8,068 nucleotides of DNA from Candidatus Gastranaerophilales bacterium (GCA_028691575.1 JAQUYY010000077.1:1-8068), one strand, 5' to 3'; shown: positions 1 through 5,931, numbered from the stretch's first letter. A program made the numbers and translations. The notes: generated by a model not told the origin, from the sequence alone.

Positions 1-47
1 TCGAGAACACAGAGCTTAGAATATATATATCCTTCTTTAGGTATTAA

Positions 48-221
48 AATATAGTCGACAGCTTTATGCAAGCCGCCGCAGCAGTGAACAAAACTCATAA
101 ACCAACCTCTCAAACAGCAGTATAGATAAAAACAGGTATAAAACCTTATATAAAGGATGAAAACGGAGAGACCATCTGGGGCGTGAACCTTATCATCAAA
201 ATCAATAATACAATGTTTTAA
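48..221 (+). pseudogene. Possible gene remnant interrupted by TAG
   Basis: A single plus-strand frame gives about 25 codons, an in-frame TAG (123-125), then about 31 codons to a TAA at 219-221. The second part contains KPYIKDENGETIWGVNLI, which has the charge and hydrophobic pattern of a real domain end. No start codon with a ribosome binding site precedes it. TAG is used as a genuine stop at the end of the small terminase gene in this window, so recoding is not needed to explain the interruption. Family unknown. It may also be chance. Confidence 0.2.
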
Positions 222-341
222 AAGTGTTGTAAATTCGCCAAAACTATTGCAATAAAAGTAATGCACAAAAATTATTACATTAGAAATAAGGTATAACATA
301 TAAAAAACGCTGTTATCCAATATTAATTTTGTTCGTTATTT

Positions 342-494
342 TAAAAGCTGTCTTGTCAAAACCTGCCGAACTCTTGAGCGGAGCCGTTTTGAACTCAACA
401 TCACAGTCCTTAAACTTCGCCCGTACAGCTGCTATTAATTATTAAATTTTAACCGGACGGACTAATTGCTAAAAGTCTTTAATAGCGTGAAAAA
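342..494. repeat. Long dispersed repeat, copy 1
   Basis: This segment matches copies at 1484-1642 and 1643-1767 in the same orientation. Shared blocks in order are CTGTCTTGT, an AACATCACAGTCCTTAAACTT block (398-418), CCGTACAG (421-428), ATTTTAACCGG and a degenerate end resembling GCAATAAAACCTTATAGCCG. It lies just past the 3' end of the winged-helix gene, so that gene is bracketed by direct repeats. On the minus strand it could encode KFKDCDVEFKTAPLKSSAG, similar to peptides from the other copies. Confidence 0.7.
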
Positions 495-514
495 ATCATT
501 ATCATTAAGCCGAT

Positions 515-540
515 AAAAAATAGCGTTGTGCTTATTTTTT
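515..540. terminator. A/T-rich hairpin at end of the replication gene
   Basis: The left arm AAAAAATAGC (515-524) can pair with the right arm GCTTATTTTTT (530-540) with one bulged T and a GTTGT loop. On both strands the 3' arm ends in six T residues, so it could act as a weak terminator in either direction. It abuts the stop codon of the minus-strand winged-helix gene. The stem has only two G-C pairs, so efficiency is doubtful. Confidence 0.4.
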
Positions 541-1304
541 TAAACGGAAGAATTTAATTTTTCATAGGGATTTTGGAGTACAAAACCGTCCTTATTCCAT
601 TTTTCGAGGACATTTATGACCCTTGATTTAATAAAATCCTGAGTCAACGCCTGCCCGGAAAGATTTTCAAGCCAAATTTTAGCGGTATTAAAATCGTCCA
701 ATGGCGATTTTTTTTGTTCTAAAAGCGGTTTTTTATACGGCAAATATGACGGACCTTTAAGCTGAGGGGGAATAAAATTAGCTTGATAATTCGAAAAATT
801 ATTTACTGCCGATTTTTTATTAAACGCTGTCGTTGTTGTAGATAGTGAATTTAAGTCATTTCCGTTCGAATTTTTAGAAAAATTAAAACTGTTATTTTTT
901 TTGTTATTTATTTGTTCTTTACATGAACAGGAAGAATTTTCCGCATGAGACAGGAATAACTTTCCGCCATTACAGGAAGAATTTACCTGTTCAAAAAATT
1001 TTTGAGTAAACCTATAATTAAGCCCGGACCTTGTTTTAGCGGTTAAAATCAAGCCCTCATCTTTTAATTGTGCGACAGAAGAGCGAATAGACCTATCCGT
1101 AAGCCCTGTTACTTGTGCTAAAAAATTTTGAGAAGGGAAAACGAATCCTTTTTTAGGATTCCAGCAGTCGATTAAAGCTCTTAAAGTGAGCTTGGAAGAA
1201 GCCGACAGCTTAATTTTAGAAAATATTTTAGAAAAAGTCACCGCCTTATTTAAATCAAAGCTTGTAAAATTTTCTGCGGATTTAGATGTAAACTGAGTAC
1301 ACAT
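540..1304 (-). CDS. Winged-helix phage replication initiator (O-like)
   Basis: 254 aa. Residues about 33-95 form a winged helix-turn-helix of the HTH_36 type found at the N-terminus of phage and plasmid replication initiators; the recognition part is around SQNFLAQVTGLTDRSIRSS (58-76). Residues about 105-190 are a low-complexity Ser/Asn/Lys linker with CNGG and CSCK segments, and the last 50 residues are again ordered-looking. ATG at 1304 is preceded by a good Shine-Dalgarno (AAGGGGAG). Lambda O has a similar length and plan: an N-terminal origin-binding winged helix, the origin iterons inside the middle of the gene, and a C-terminal partner-binding part. The iterons listed at 927-990 fit that plan. 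A transcriptional regulator is the main alternative, and no helicase or loader gene is adjacent in the window. Domain type fairly sure, replication role inferred. Confidence 0.6.
   Translation of the reverse strand: MCTQFTSKSAENFTSFDLNKAVTFSKIFSKIKLSASSKLTLRALIDCWNPKKGFVFPSQNFLAQVTGLTDRSIRSSVAQLKDEGLILTAKTRSGLNYRFTQKFFEQVNSSCNGGKLFLSHAENSSCSCKEQINNKKNNSFNFSKNSNGNDLNSLSTTTTAFNKKSAVNNFSNYQANFIPPQLKGPSYLPYKKPLLEQKKSPLDDFNTAKIWLENLSGQALTQDFIKSRVINVLEKWNKDGFVLQNPYEKLNSSV
868..920. other. AT-rich tract, candidate DNA unwinding element
   Basis: This stretch is extremely AT-rich, including a run of eight T at about 894-901, even against the low-GC background. It lies directly beside the three iteron-like repeats, as the AT-rich segment does beside the O-binding iterons of lambda ori. 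It codes for the Asn/Lys-rich linker of the winged-helix protein, so part of the bias may be coding. Inference only. Confidence 0.4.
927..992. repeat. Three iteron-like repeats, candidate origin
   Basis: Units begin ACAGGAAGAATTT (927), ACAGGAATAACTT (950) and ACAGGAAGAATTT (972), giving a period of 23 and 22 bp, close to two helical turns. Units 1 and 2 also share TTTCCGC after that. Unit 3 is a dyad: ACAGG (972-976) faces CCTGT (986-990). Repeated units at helical spacing with internal symmetry are what origin iterons look like, and they fall in the linker-coding part of the predicted initiator gene. The encoded peptides (NSSC, KLFL, NSSC) are not simple amino-acid repeats, which argues against a purely coding cause. 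Confidence 0.5.
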
Positions 1305-1355
1305 TCGTCACTCCCCTTTTTATGTAAAAACCAATTAAAAATAAAATAAAAACAC

Positions 1356-1383
1356 TTGCAATAATTTTCTGACATGCTATAAT
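1356..1383 (+). promoter_or_regulatory. Strong plus-strand promoter, divergent from the replication gene
   Basis: TTGCAA (1356-1361), a 16 bp spacer and a perfect extended -10 TGCTATAAT (1375-1383) make a good sigma-70 type promoter. It points away from the winged-helix gene. The predicted start is near 1390. There is no coding sequence before the terminator at 1417-1451, so the product would be a short untranslated RNA. Confidence 0.55.
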
Positions 1384-1389
1384 GTAGTC

Positions 1390-1447
1390 CTAATGTAAAT
1401 CCTTTTTTAAATTTTCCCGGAATATAAATCATATTCCGGTTTTTGTT
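1390..1447 (+). ncRNA. Predicted short RNA upstream of and opposite to the replication gene (oop-like position)
   Basis: The interval between the promoter at 1356-1383 and the terminator hairpin is only about 58 nt and has no translatable ORF. The arrangement resembles lambda oop, a 77-nt RNA made from a promoter just upstream of gene O, on the opposite strand, ending at a hairpin terminator. If the replication-gene mRNA begins to the right of 1447, this RNA would be antisense to its leader, as in antisense control of plasmid rep genes. There is no sequence similarity claim to oop, only layout. The exact ends are estimated. Confidence 0.45.
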
Positions 1448-1451
1448 ATTT
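1417..1451 (+). terminator. Intrinsic terminator of the short RNA
   Basis: CCGGAATAT (1417-1425) and ATATTCCGG (1431-1439) form a perfect 9 bp stem with loop AAATC, followed by TTTTTTGTTATTT on the plus strand. On the minus strand the hairpin is followed by A-rich sequence rather than T, so it is directional. No plus-strand gene lies upstream, which is why a small RNA is proposed. Confidence 0.7.
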
Positions 1452-1483
1452 AAAATCCTAAAAACCTTATATTTAAAAGACAT

Positions 1484-1642
1484 TAAAAACCTGTCTTGTT
1501 GAAACTTGCCCCAAATTTTGACCGTAACCGTTTTAAACCTAACATCACAGTCCTTAAACTTCTGTCCGTACAGAGCTAATAGCATTAGTTATTAGATTTT
1601 AACCGGGCGGGTTTTAAGCAATAAAACCTTATAGCCGTTAAA
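1484..1642. repeat. Long dispersed repeat, copy 2
   Basis: The core 1524-1642 matches copy 3 (1651-1767) with two single-base indels and scattered substitutions; the part before 1524 matches the beginning of copy 1 (CTGTCTTGT at 1491-1499). Shared landmarks are GTAACCGTTTTAAACCTAA, AGTCCTTAAACTT, CCGTACAGAGCTA, GATTTTAACCGG and CCTTATAGCCGTTAAA. A small hairpin CTAAT-AGC-ATTAG is present in this copy. Copies 2 and 3 are arranged as a tandem with a 127 bp period. Confidence 0.8.
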
Positions 1643-1767
1643 CTTTGCTTGTAACCGTTTTAAACCTAATATCATAGTCCTTAAACTTTGCCCGTACAGA
1701 GCTAGTAGCATTGCCATTAGATTTTAACCGGACATGTTCTAAGCAATAAAACCTTATAGCCGTTAAA
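1643..1767. repeat. Long dispersed repeat, copy 3 (tandem with copy 2)
   Basis: The copy begins with the junction CTTTGCTTGT and repeats copy 2 from GTAACCGTTTTAAACC to GCCGTTAAA. The hairpin seen in copy 2 is damaged here. On the minus strand it reads VRAKFKDYDIRFKTVTSKV, close to the peptide from copies 1 and 2, followed by TAA. No transposase or recombinase is attached. Confidence 0.8.
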
Positions 1768-1891
1768 AAAGAGCTTACAAAAAATGAGAAACCTCCTAAA
1801 CTGTTAAGTAATATGTAGGGGCTATAAAACAAACGGTACAAGAACTAGAGGGATACCGAATACAAATCCCCATACAAAACACATGCATAAA

Positions 1892-1897
1892 TATAAT
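1892..1897 (+). promoter_or_regulatory. Possible -10 element for the coiled-coil gene
   Basis: A perfect TATAAT lies about 70 bp before the GTG start of the plus-strand DNA-binding gene. The predicted transcription start (about 1904) would fall in the first GTGTT half-site, a sensible place for autorepression. No good -35 hexamer is seen at 16-18 bp, so the promoter may be activator-dependent or the call wrong. Confidence 0.35.
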
Positions 1898-1900
1898 CCC

Positions 1901-1973
1901 TGTGTTAAAATATGTCAAGAGTGTTCGTAGCAGAGTTATAACACAATTAACACGAGGTTCAACACAGTGTCAC
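1901..1973. promoter_or_regulatory. Operator array of GTGTT/AACAC half-sites
   Basis: Half-sites lie at 1902-1906 (GTGTT), 1921-1925 (GTGTT), 1940-1944 (AACAC), 1949-1953 (AACAC) and 1961-1965 (AACAC). The first three are exactly 19 bp apart. TGTGTTA (1901-1907) and TAACACA (1939-1945) form a perfect 7 bp inverted pair. The last site is the dyad ACACAGTGT (1962-1970), which overlaps the GTG start codon at 1967, while the ribosome binding site GAGG (1954-1957) lies between two half-sites. Likely binding target of the adjacent helix-turn-helix protein. Confidence 0.5.
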
Positions 1974-2530
1974 ACAAATACCAAATTAATGAGTTAGTGG
2001 AAATTTTAGGCATAACACGAACAGCGATTAATCGAAAAATATCGAAGTACAGTTTCAACACAGTTCATGAGTATATCAACGGGCGAAAATTAAAACTAAT
2101 AGTCTTGTCTTCAGAGGAATTAGAGGCGCTCAAGCATGAAGTCGGCGTAATAAAACAAAAAAACACTGTGTCATCAAACATTCATGACACATTTCTTAAC
2201 AAAACACCGAATATTGATACATATGATGAATTGCCCAAAAGCGTTGTAAATTCAGAAAAATTAATAGAACAAGTAATAAATTTAAGTGAAACGGTGCAAA
2301 AACAGTCTAACACAGTTCAGCAATATGTAGACAGAATAATAAACGCAGAGAAGCAAGTTTATTTATTAGAAAATTTAGAAAACAAAAATCAAAACGAATA
2401 TTTGCGAATAGAGGCTCAAAACAAGCAATTAAGGGCAAAAAACGAAGATTTAATAAAAGAAAACGCTAAATTAAAAGAAGAGATTGAAAAATACAATAAT
2501 AAACCCTGGTGGAACAAGAGAATACTTTAA
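1967..2530 (+). CDS. HTH and coiled-coil DNA-binding protein (KfrA/DUF536-like architecture)
   Basis: 187 aa, GTG start with GAGG nine bases upstream. Residues about 5-32 (YQINELVEILGITRTAINRK...) form a helix-turn-helix; residues about 95-177 are a long Gln/Asn/Glu/Lys-rich coiled coil; the tail is PWWNKRIL. An N-terminal HTH, a long coiled coil and an aromatic basic tail is the plan of KfrA-type plasmid proteins and of DUF536-type plasmid replication-associated proteins, which bind their own promoter and may help in segregation. Sequence identity with those families cannot be tested here. The operator array overlapping the start fits autoregulation. It runs opposite to the late block and its stop is 16 bp from the stop of the small terminase gene. 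Three NTV tripeptides (31-33, 66-68, 115-117) are encoded by the same nucleotide motif as the operator. Role uncertain: regulator or partition-like factor. Confidence 0.55.
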   Translation: MSHKYQINELVEILGITRTAINRKISKYSFNTVHEYINGRKLKLIVLSSEELEALKHEVGVIKQKNTVSSNIHDTFLNKTPNIDTYDELPKSVVNSEKLIEQVINLSETVQKQSNTVQQYVDRIINAEKQVYLLENLENKNQNEYLRIEAQNKQLRAKNEDLIKENAKLKEEIEKYNNKPWWNKRIL

Positions 2531-2546
2531 CAAGACAATTTTTAAG

Positions 2547-2969
2547 CTATATTAAGCTTATATCGAGGTTTTCAACTTCAATGGCATTGAAAGAATGGGA
2601 TTTAGGGGAAGTATTATCGCAGATTTTCGAAAGGCAATCAAGGGATTTAAGGGCAGCGGATATATCTTTCATTTTAAATTCACCTGTAGCATTGCCATTT
2701 TTATCTGATATTTCGTCTAATGAAGAGGAGTAATCGAGTATTTTCAGGAGCATAAAAGCAAAGAATCCTTTTGTAAAAATAAGATTTTGAGCATTTTGAT
2801 TAATTTTGCCGGCAATATTGAGCTTAATATTTTTATTTAACAAAAGCTTATGAGCCTGAGCATGCGCATAATCTTTTGAATAGCCGGCTCTAATAGCTGC
2901 GTTTACGGGGTTTAAGTCGATTATATATTCATCAACGAATTTAGATTGAAGATTAGATATTTTAGTCAT
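2547..2969 (-). CDS. Phage terminase small subunit
   Basis: 140 aa. The N-terminus carries the Terminase_2 (XtmA-type) signature: QSKFVDEYIIDLNPVNAAIRAGYS (residues 8-31), the DNA-binding helix-turn-helix that recognises the packaging site. The C-terminal part, with MKDISAALKSLDCLSKICD, is the usual oligomerisation helix region. The length is typical. Its ATG overlaps the last 8 bases of the endolysin gene, so the two are co-translated. It is the last gene of the late block and ends with TAG, the only TAG stop among the confident genes. The large subunit normally follows directly, but here the next gene is convergent, so the ATPase/nuclease must be encoded elsewhere. Confidence 0.8.
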   Translation of the reverse strand: MTKISNLQSKFVDEYIIDLNPVNAAIRAGYSKDYAHAQAHKLLLNKNIKLNIAGKINQNAQNLIFTKGFFAFMLLKILDYSSSLDEISDKNGNATGEFKMKDISAALKSLDCLSKICDNTSPKSHSFNAIEVENLDISLI

Positions 2970-3432
2970 TTAAATAAGTTCCGTTCACAAAGTCAATCAA
3001 GTCAAAAACACGGTTAAGCCATCCCAGAAGGAATTTTCGTTGAGACGGTTTTTTAGCGAAAGCGACATATTTTTTAATTCTGGCAAGCAAAAACTTATCG
3101 GAATTTTGCCATTTAGCGGCATTTAGGAACTCAAAGGCTCGTAATTTTCCCATATTAACGGCGGTATCAAAGACCAAGATGGCAAAAACAGGGTGCATAT
3201 CATCGCAGTTGCAGTCTTTCCAGTAGTTATTATAGTAAATATCCCGAATTTCCTTGTCGGTAATATTTTTAACATGTTTGGCGGGAATTTTTTTTGATAA
3301 ATTATAGGAATCGTATGTTTTTTGACAAATTCCCTTATTGGTAGGACCGCCTTTATCGTCCGGTATGTCGGCGTATCCGCCCTCGCATTTCAGAACAAAA
3401 GAGAGAGCGGATTCAAACAATTTATTATTCAT
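2962..3432 (-). CDS. Phage endolysin, glycoside hydrolase family 108 muramidase
   Basis: 156 aa from the ATG at 3432. The family signature CEGGYADIPDDKGGPTNKGI (16-35) contains the catalytic Glu (E17). Further along are YYNNYW (66-71), VFDTAVNMG (87-95) and the C-terminal FLLGWLNRV (134-142), typical of the peptidoglycan-binding tail of these enzymes, so it is a complete two-part GH108 lysin that cleaves glycan strands of peptidoglycan. There is no signal peptide, so a holin is expected. The frame is open further upstream, with a TTG at 3483 and an ATG at 3468, but the family alignment starts at 3432. That ATG lies 4 bases after the stop of the preceding gene and lacks a clear Shine-Dalgarno, suggesting coupled translation. 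Confidence 0.85.
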   Translation of the reverse strand: MNNKLFESALSFVLKCEGGYADIPDDKGGPTNKGICQKTYDSYNLSKKIPAKHVKNITDKEIRDIYYNNYWKDCNCDDMHPVFAILVFDTAVNMGKLRAFEFLNAAKWQNSDKFLLARIKKYVAFAKKPSQRKFLLGWLNRVFDLIDFVNGTYLND

Positions 3433-3436
3433 AATA

Positions 3437-4114
3437 TTATTGCAGATAAGCCGGAAGCCAGCTATCATCGTCCTTATGTTCAATATAATCTGCTAATTCA
3501 GTGAAATAAGAGTAATCGTTGCTATAATTATTCAGATTAAAGTTATTAATTAAATCCGAAACACCTGCTGAAATGGTGCTTGAGTTAAGCGCATCAGTTA
3601 TGGTATCTGATTTCATAGTATTTAAAAGATTCAAAAAGCTGTAATTTCTTTGTAATTGGGCATCATCCAATTCATTTGAAAGTAAAATCAAGTCAGCATT
3701 GAGTTCTTGAACATTATTGGCTCTGGCATCTTCGATTGTTGAGAGTTCATCGAGGAAGGAAGAGTTAGTCAAAGAGCCAAACCTTGATGCTATATCGGTT
3801 TTAAGCTCGTTAATAATCGGGGTATAAATTTCGTTCAAATTTTCAACGGACTGATCTTTAACGGCTTGCAGAGTCAGCTCTTTATTGTCGTAATACTTGT
3901 CAGAAAGGGTATTTAAAGACGGCAGGTATTCATTTATCAAGTCATTAATGTTTGAATAGGTTTCAGATTCTTCAGGTGTTTGATAATACTGCGATATAAC
4001 GTTTCCGTCATCATCAGTATAAGTTGAAGCTATTGTATTGTTGCCGATTTTGATGTACGAATCGGCAAAATCAGGTAGAGAAGGGGGTGTAGGTGCTTCT
4101 GCGGTTTTTCCCAT
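3437..4114 (-). CDS. Putative virion-associated helical protein, follows portal
   Basis: 225 aa, ATG preceded by a strong AAAGGAG. It begins MGKTAEAPTPPSLPDF, a Pro-rich disordered head. The middle (about 50-170) is predominantly helical and acidic, with SRFGSLTNSSFLDEL (110-124) as its most distinctive segment, and the end is Asn/Tyr-rich. There are no membrane segments. A protein of this plan often sits next to the portal in podovirus genomes and is thought to be structural or ejected, but I do not recognise a named family. It is 35 bp downstream of the portal and ends 4 bp before the endolysin start, so it is part of the same transcription unit. Scaffold or head-completion functions are possible alternatives. 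Confidence 0.5.
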   Translation of the reverse strand: MGKTAEAPTPPSLPDFADSYIKIGNNTIASTYTDDDGNVISQYYQTPEESETYSNINDLINEYLPSLNTLSDKYYDNKELTLQAVKDQSVENLNEIYTPIINELKTDIASRFGSLTNSSFLDELSTIEDARANNVQELNADLILLSNELDDAQLQRNYSFLNLLNTMKSDTITDALNSSTISAGVSDLINNFNLNNYSNDYSYFTELADYIEHKDDDSWLPAYLQ

Positions 4115-4149
4115 AATAAAAACTCCTTTTTAAAAATTATCAGTGTAAA

Positions 4150-5820
4150 TTATTTATTAAAATTTGCGGTTAATTTGGCGGGGATATTTTCTTGTACATC
4201 GGTATTAATGAACATTTCAGGGTTTTGGATACCGTATTGGGCGAGGGCATATTTAAAGCATTCTTGCCAATTAATAGAGTTTTCGATATTTGAAATTTTT
4301 GCAAACCCTGCAATAACTTCATAAAGCTCTTTAAAGCGCAGTTTTTTCTCTTGAGCCGAGGACTTATCGCCGTAGATATACTTGTAATCGCCTTGTCGTA
4401 TGGAATCATCAGCGTGAATAAACTCAATTTTGCCGTTAGAATAAATAGGGACATTTTCAGAGCCGAACTTAAAGTTGGCAAGCAGGTCTGCAACGCTTTC
4501 AACGAGGGGAATTATAAGTTTTCTATAAATGGAATCGATGGTCATGTTAAGCCGGACGGACTGCCCGCCGATGGTGTGGTTAATTTCGGTTGCTGTGCGG
4601 TTTGAGCCGTCTTGTTGACCCGCCATATTTTTAAAAATGCCGGTTGAAGCTTCAATTGACTGTTTAAAGAAGGAAATAAATTCCCAACCTTGCAGAGCGG
4701 AGTCAAACTTAAGAGGCACAGGAGATTGAGGCAATAATGAAGAATCATATTCAATAATTTTGCCTGGGCAGACATCTTGATTTGAGCTAAAAGCACCTTT
4801 TGGAGCCAAATACGGCGGATTTGTAATTAACGACAAGGCATCTAATTGGCGGTTCAGGATATCGGATGAAATTTTATTTAATACGCCGGCTACTCTAAGA
4901 GGGGAAATACCTCTTTTTGAAGCCGGATCTTCAATTAGAGAGGCTAAAATAAACGGATTAATAACGTAAGGATTATTTTCGAGCCTAATTATATGCAATC
5001 CGTCAGCAACGGTAATCAATTGATTTTTAAGGGTTTTGCCGTTAGGAAAAGTGATATCACCCCAGTATTCAAGGATTTCAATAAATTTTTCCTTGGAATT
5101 AGGGGTGACATCAGGGGAGAACTTACTTAGGAGGTTGTGTTTAGTTTGAGGAGTAAGCGTAAAAGACTTATTTGAAGTCACTTCTTCTAAAGTAAGGTCA
5201 GTTTTAAAGATTTTCGGGCAAGATTGCCAATTATGTTTTTTAGATTTATCGAAAACGAAATTTTCTGTATTAATTGATTTAACTTTAACACCGTCATAAG
5301 TAACAACGGAATCAGTTTGAAAGCAAGGCTTAGAGGTATTATCGGAAGGTTTAACGTACTTTCTGCGAGATTTAAACTCAGTTTGCCAGCCGACAAAAAG
5401 TATAGCTTCGCCGGTTTCAGTCAAATTATTAATAGCATTTTCAAGCTCATCGTTAATTTTCATTTCGCTAAAAGCGTTAGAAAGCATGGCTTTTTGAACG
5501 GGAGCAAACTCAATACATTCGGGGGTTTTGCCTGTAACATCAAACATGGTTTCAGGGGAAGAAATAATATTTTCCCAGATATGAGCCTTAAAAGTGTTGG
5601 CGAGTTCGTATATATCGGGCAGAGATATAGCCGAATGCCAGTCTTTAGAGTAATTAAAGCTGTTATTATAAATGCAGTTGCGGATAAATTTAATATCACT
5701 GAGTTGCAACGCCCTATCGTCGTCCCATTTGGTGTAGCAGGCTTTAATATGAGTGGCTAAAAAGTCTTTTTGAGCGGTAGTAATTGAGTTTTGATTTTCG
5801 TTAGAAACAATAATATCCAT
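4150..5820 (-). CDS. Phage portal (head-tail connector) protein, P22-type
   Basis: 556 aa, ATG preceded by AAAGGA. Portal rings form the single DNA-entry vertex of the capsid, bind terminase during packaging and later the neck. Recognisable features are EYWGD (251-255) in the wing/stem region, NPYVINPFI (283-291) followed by a basic GISPLRV segment, then the long stem helices, and the RTATEI motif (408-413), which is highly characteristic of podovirus portals. The length fits T7/P22-type portals and is longer than typical siphovirus HK97-type ones. The protein looks complete, with no frameshift. It is followed by the helical virion protein and preceded, after a REP-like intergenic region of 181 bp, by the acetyltransferase gene. 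Confidence 0.85.
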   Translation of the reverse strand: MDIIVSNENQNSITTAQKDFLATHIKACYTKWDDDRALQLSDIKFIRNCIYNNSFNYSKDWHSAISLPDIYELANTFKAHIWENIISSPETMFDVTGKTPECIEFAPVQKAMLSNAFSEMKINDELENAINNLTETGEAILFVGWQTEFKSRRKYVKPSDNTSKPCFQTDSVVTYDGVKVKSINTENFVFDKSKKHNWQSCPKIFKTDLTLEEVTSNKSFTLTPQTKHNLLSKFSPDVTPNSKEKFIEILEYWGDITFPNGKTLKNQLITVADGLHIIRLENNPYVINPFILASLIEDPASKRGISPLRVAGVLNKISSDILNRQLDALSLITNPPYLAPKGAFSSNQDVCPGKIIEYDSSLLPQSPVPLKFDSALQGWEFISFFKQSIEASTGIFKNMAGQQDGSNRTATEINHTIGGQSVRLNMTIDSIYRKLIIPLVESVADLLANFKFGSENVPIYSNGKIEFIHADDSIRQGDYKYIYGDKSSAQEKKLRFKELYEVIAGFAKISNIENSINWQECFKYALAQYGIQNPEMFINTDVQENIPAKLTANFNK

Positions 5821-5931
5821 AAAAAATTTCCTTTATAAAAAGTAGGTAAATTATTTAAAAAGCCTGTAAGAACAAGAAAGAAATGGTAAGAAAAACTAAG
5901 CATATAAAAAAGTCTAGAAGGTAGAAAGAAA

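Larger units (their letters stand above)
1..539. other. Gene-free left flank with short open remnants
   Basis: No convincing gene was found here. On the plus strand a short frame runs from 48 to a TAG at 123-125 (ending ...AVNKTHKPTSQTAV) and the same frame stays open after it to a TAA at 219-221 (KPYIKDENGETIWGVN...). Both peptides look more protein-like than random AT-rich sequence, so this may be the decayed 3' end of a gene. The rest holds the first copy of the long repeat (about 342-494) and an A/T-rich hairpin next to the end of the replication gene. No start codon with a ribosome binding site was seen. Confidence 0.4.
1305..1966. other. Gene-free control region with RNA, repeats and operators
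   Basis: This 660 bp gap between two divergent regulatory or replication genes has no convincing ORF. The minus-strand frames open here are mostly the translated long repeat (KFKDCDVRFKTVT) joined to poor sequence. It contains the promoter and terminator of the short RNA, two tandem long repeats, and the operator-promoter area of the coiled-coil gene. An isolated AGGAGG on the minus strand near 1794-1799 is not followed by an ATG at a usable distance. Confidence 0.6.

Noticed and set aside
1250..1585. Minus-strand 111-aa frame starting in repeat copy 2
   Set aside because: It overlaps the real 5' end of the replication gene in another frame, crosses the terminator hairpin, has no ribosome binding site, and only its first residues (from the repeat) look protein-like.
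1524..1767. Integron attC sites
   Set aside because: RYYYAAC-like and GTTRRRY-like heptamers can be found (ACCTAAC, GTTAAAC in copy 2), but the other copies lack them at both ends, the units do not fold into paired arms, and there is no integrase.
342..1767. CRISPR array
   Set aside because: The repeats are long, imperfect and few, without regular spacers, and no cas gene is present.
1638..1841. Minus-strand 67-aa frame with a TTG start ending in repeat copy 3
   Set aside because: It has no good start, its hydrophobic part comes from T-rich intergenic DNA, and its end is the repeat itself. More likely a chance frame.
2544..2559. Bidirectional terminator between the convergent genes
   Set aside because: Only a 5 bp stem (AAGCT/AGCTT) without a G/C core; too weak to call.
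2509..2733. Plus-strand 74-aa frame after the coiled-coil gene
   Set aside because: It is antisense to the well-supported small terminase gene and overlaps the previous gene; no ribosome binding site.
3433..3483. Upstream extension of the endolysin to TTG 3483 or ATG 3468
   Set aside because: The extra residues overlap the preceding gene and are not part of the GH108 fold; the ATG at 3432 places the catalytic Glu at the usual distance from the N-terminus.
5317..5760. Plus-strand 147-aa frame
   Set aside because: A shadow on the opposite strand of the portal gene, with Arg/Phe-rich composition unlike the other proteins.
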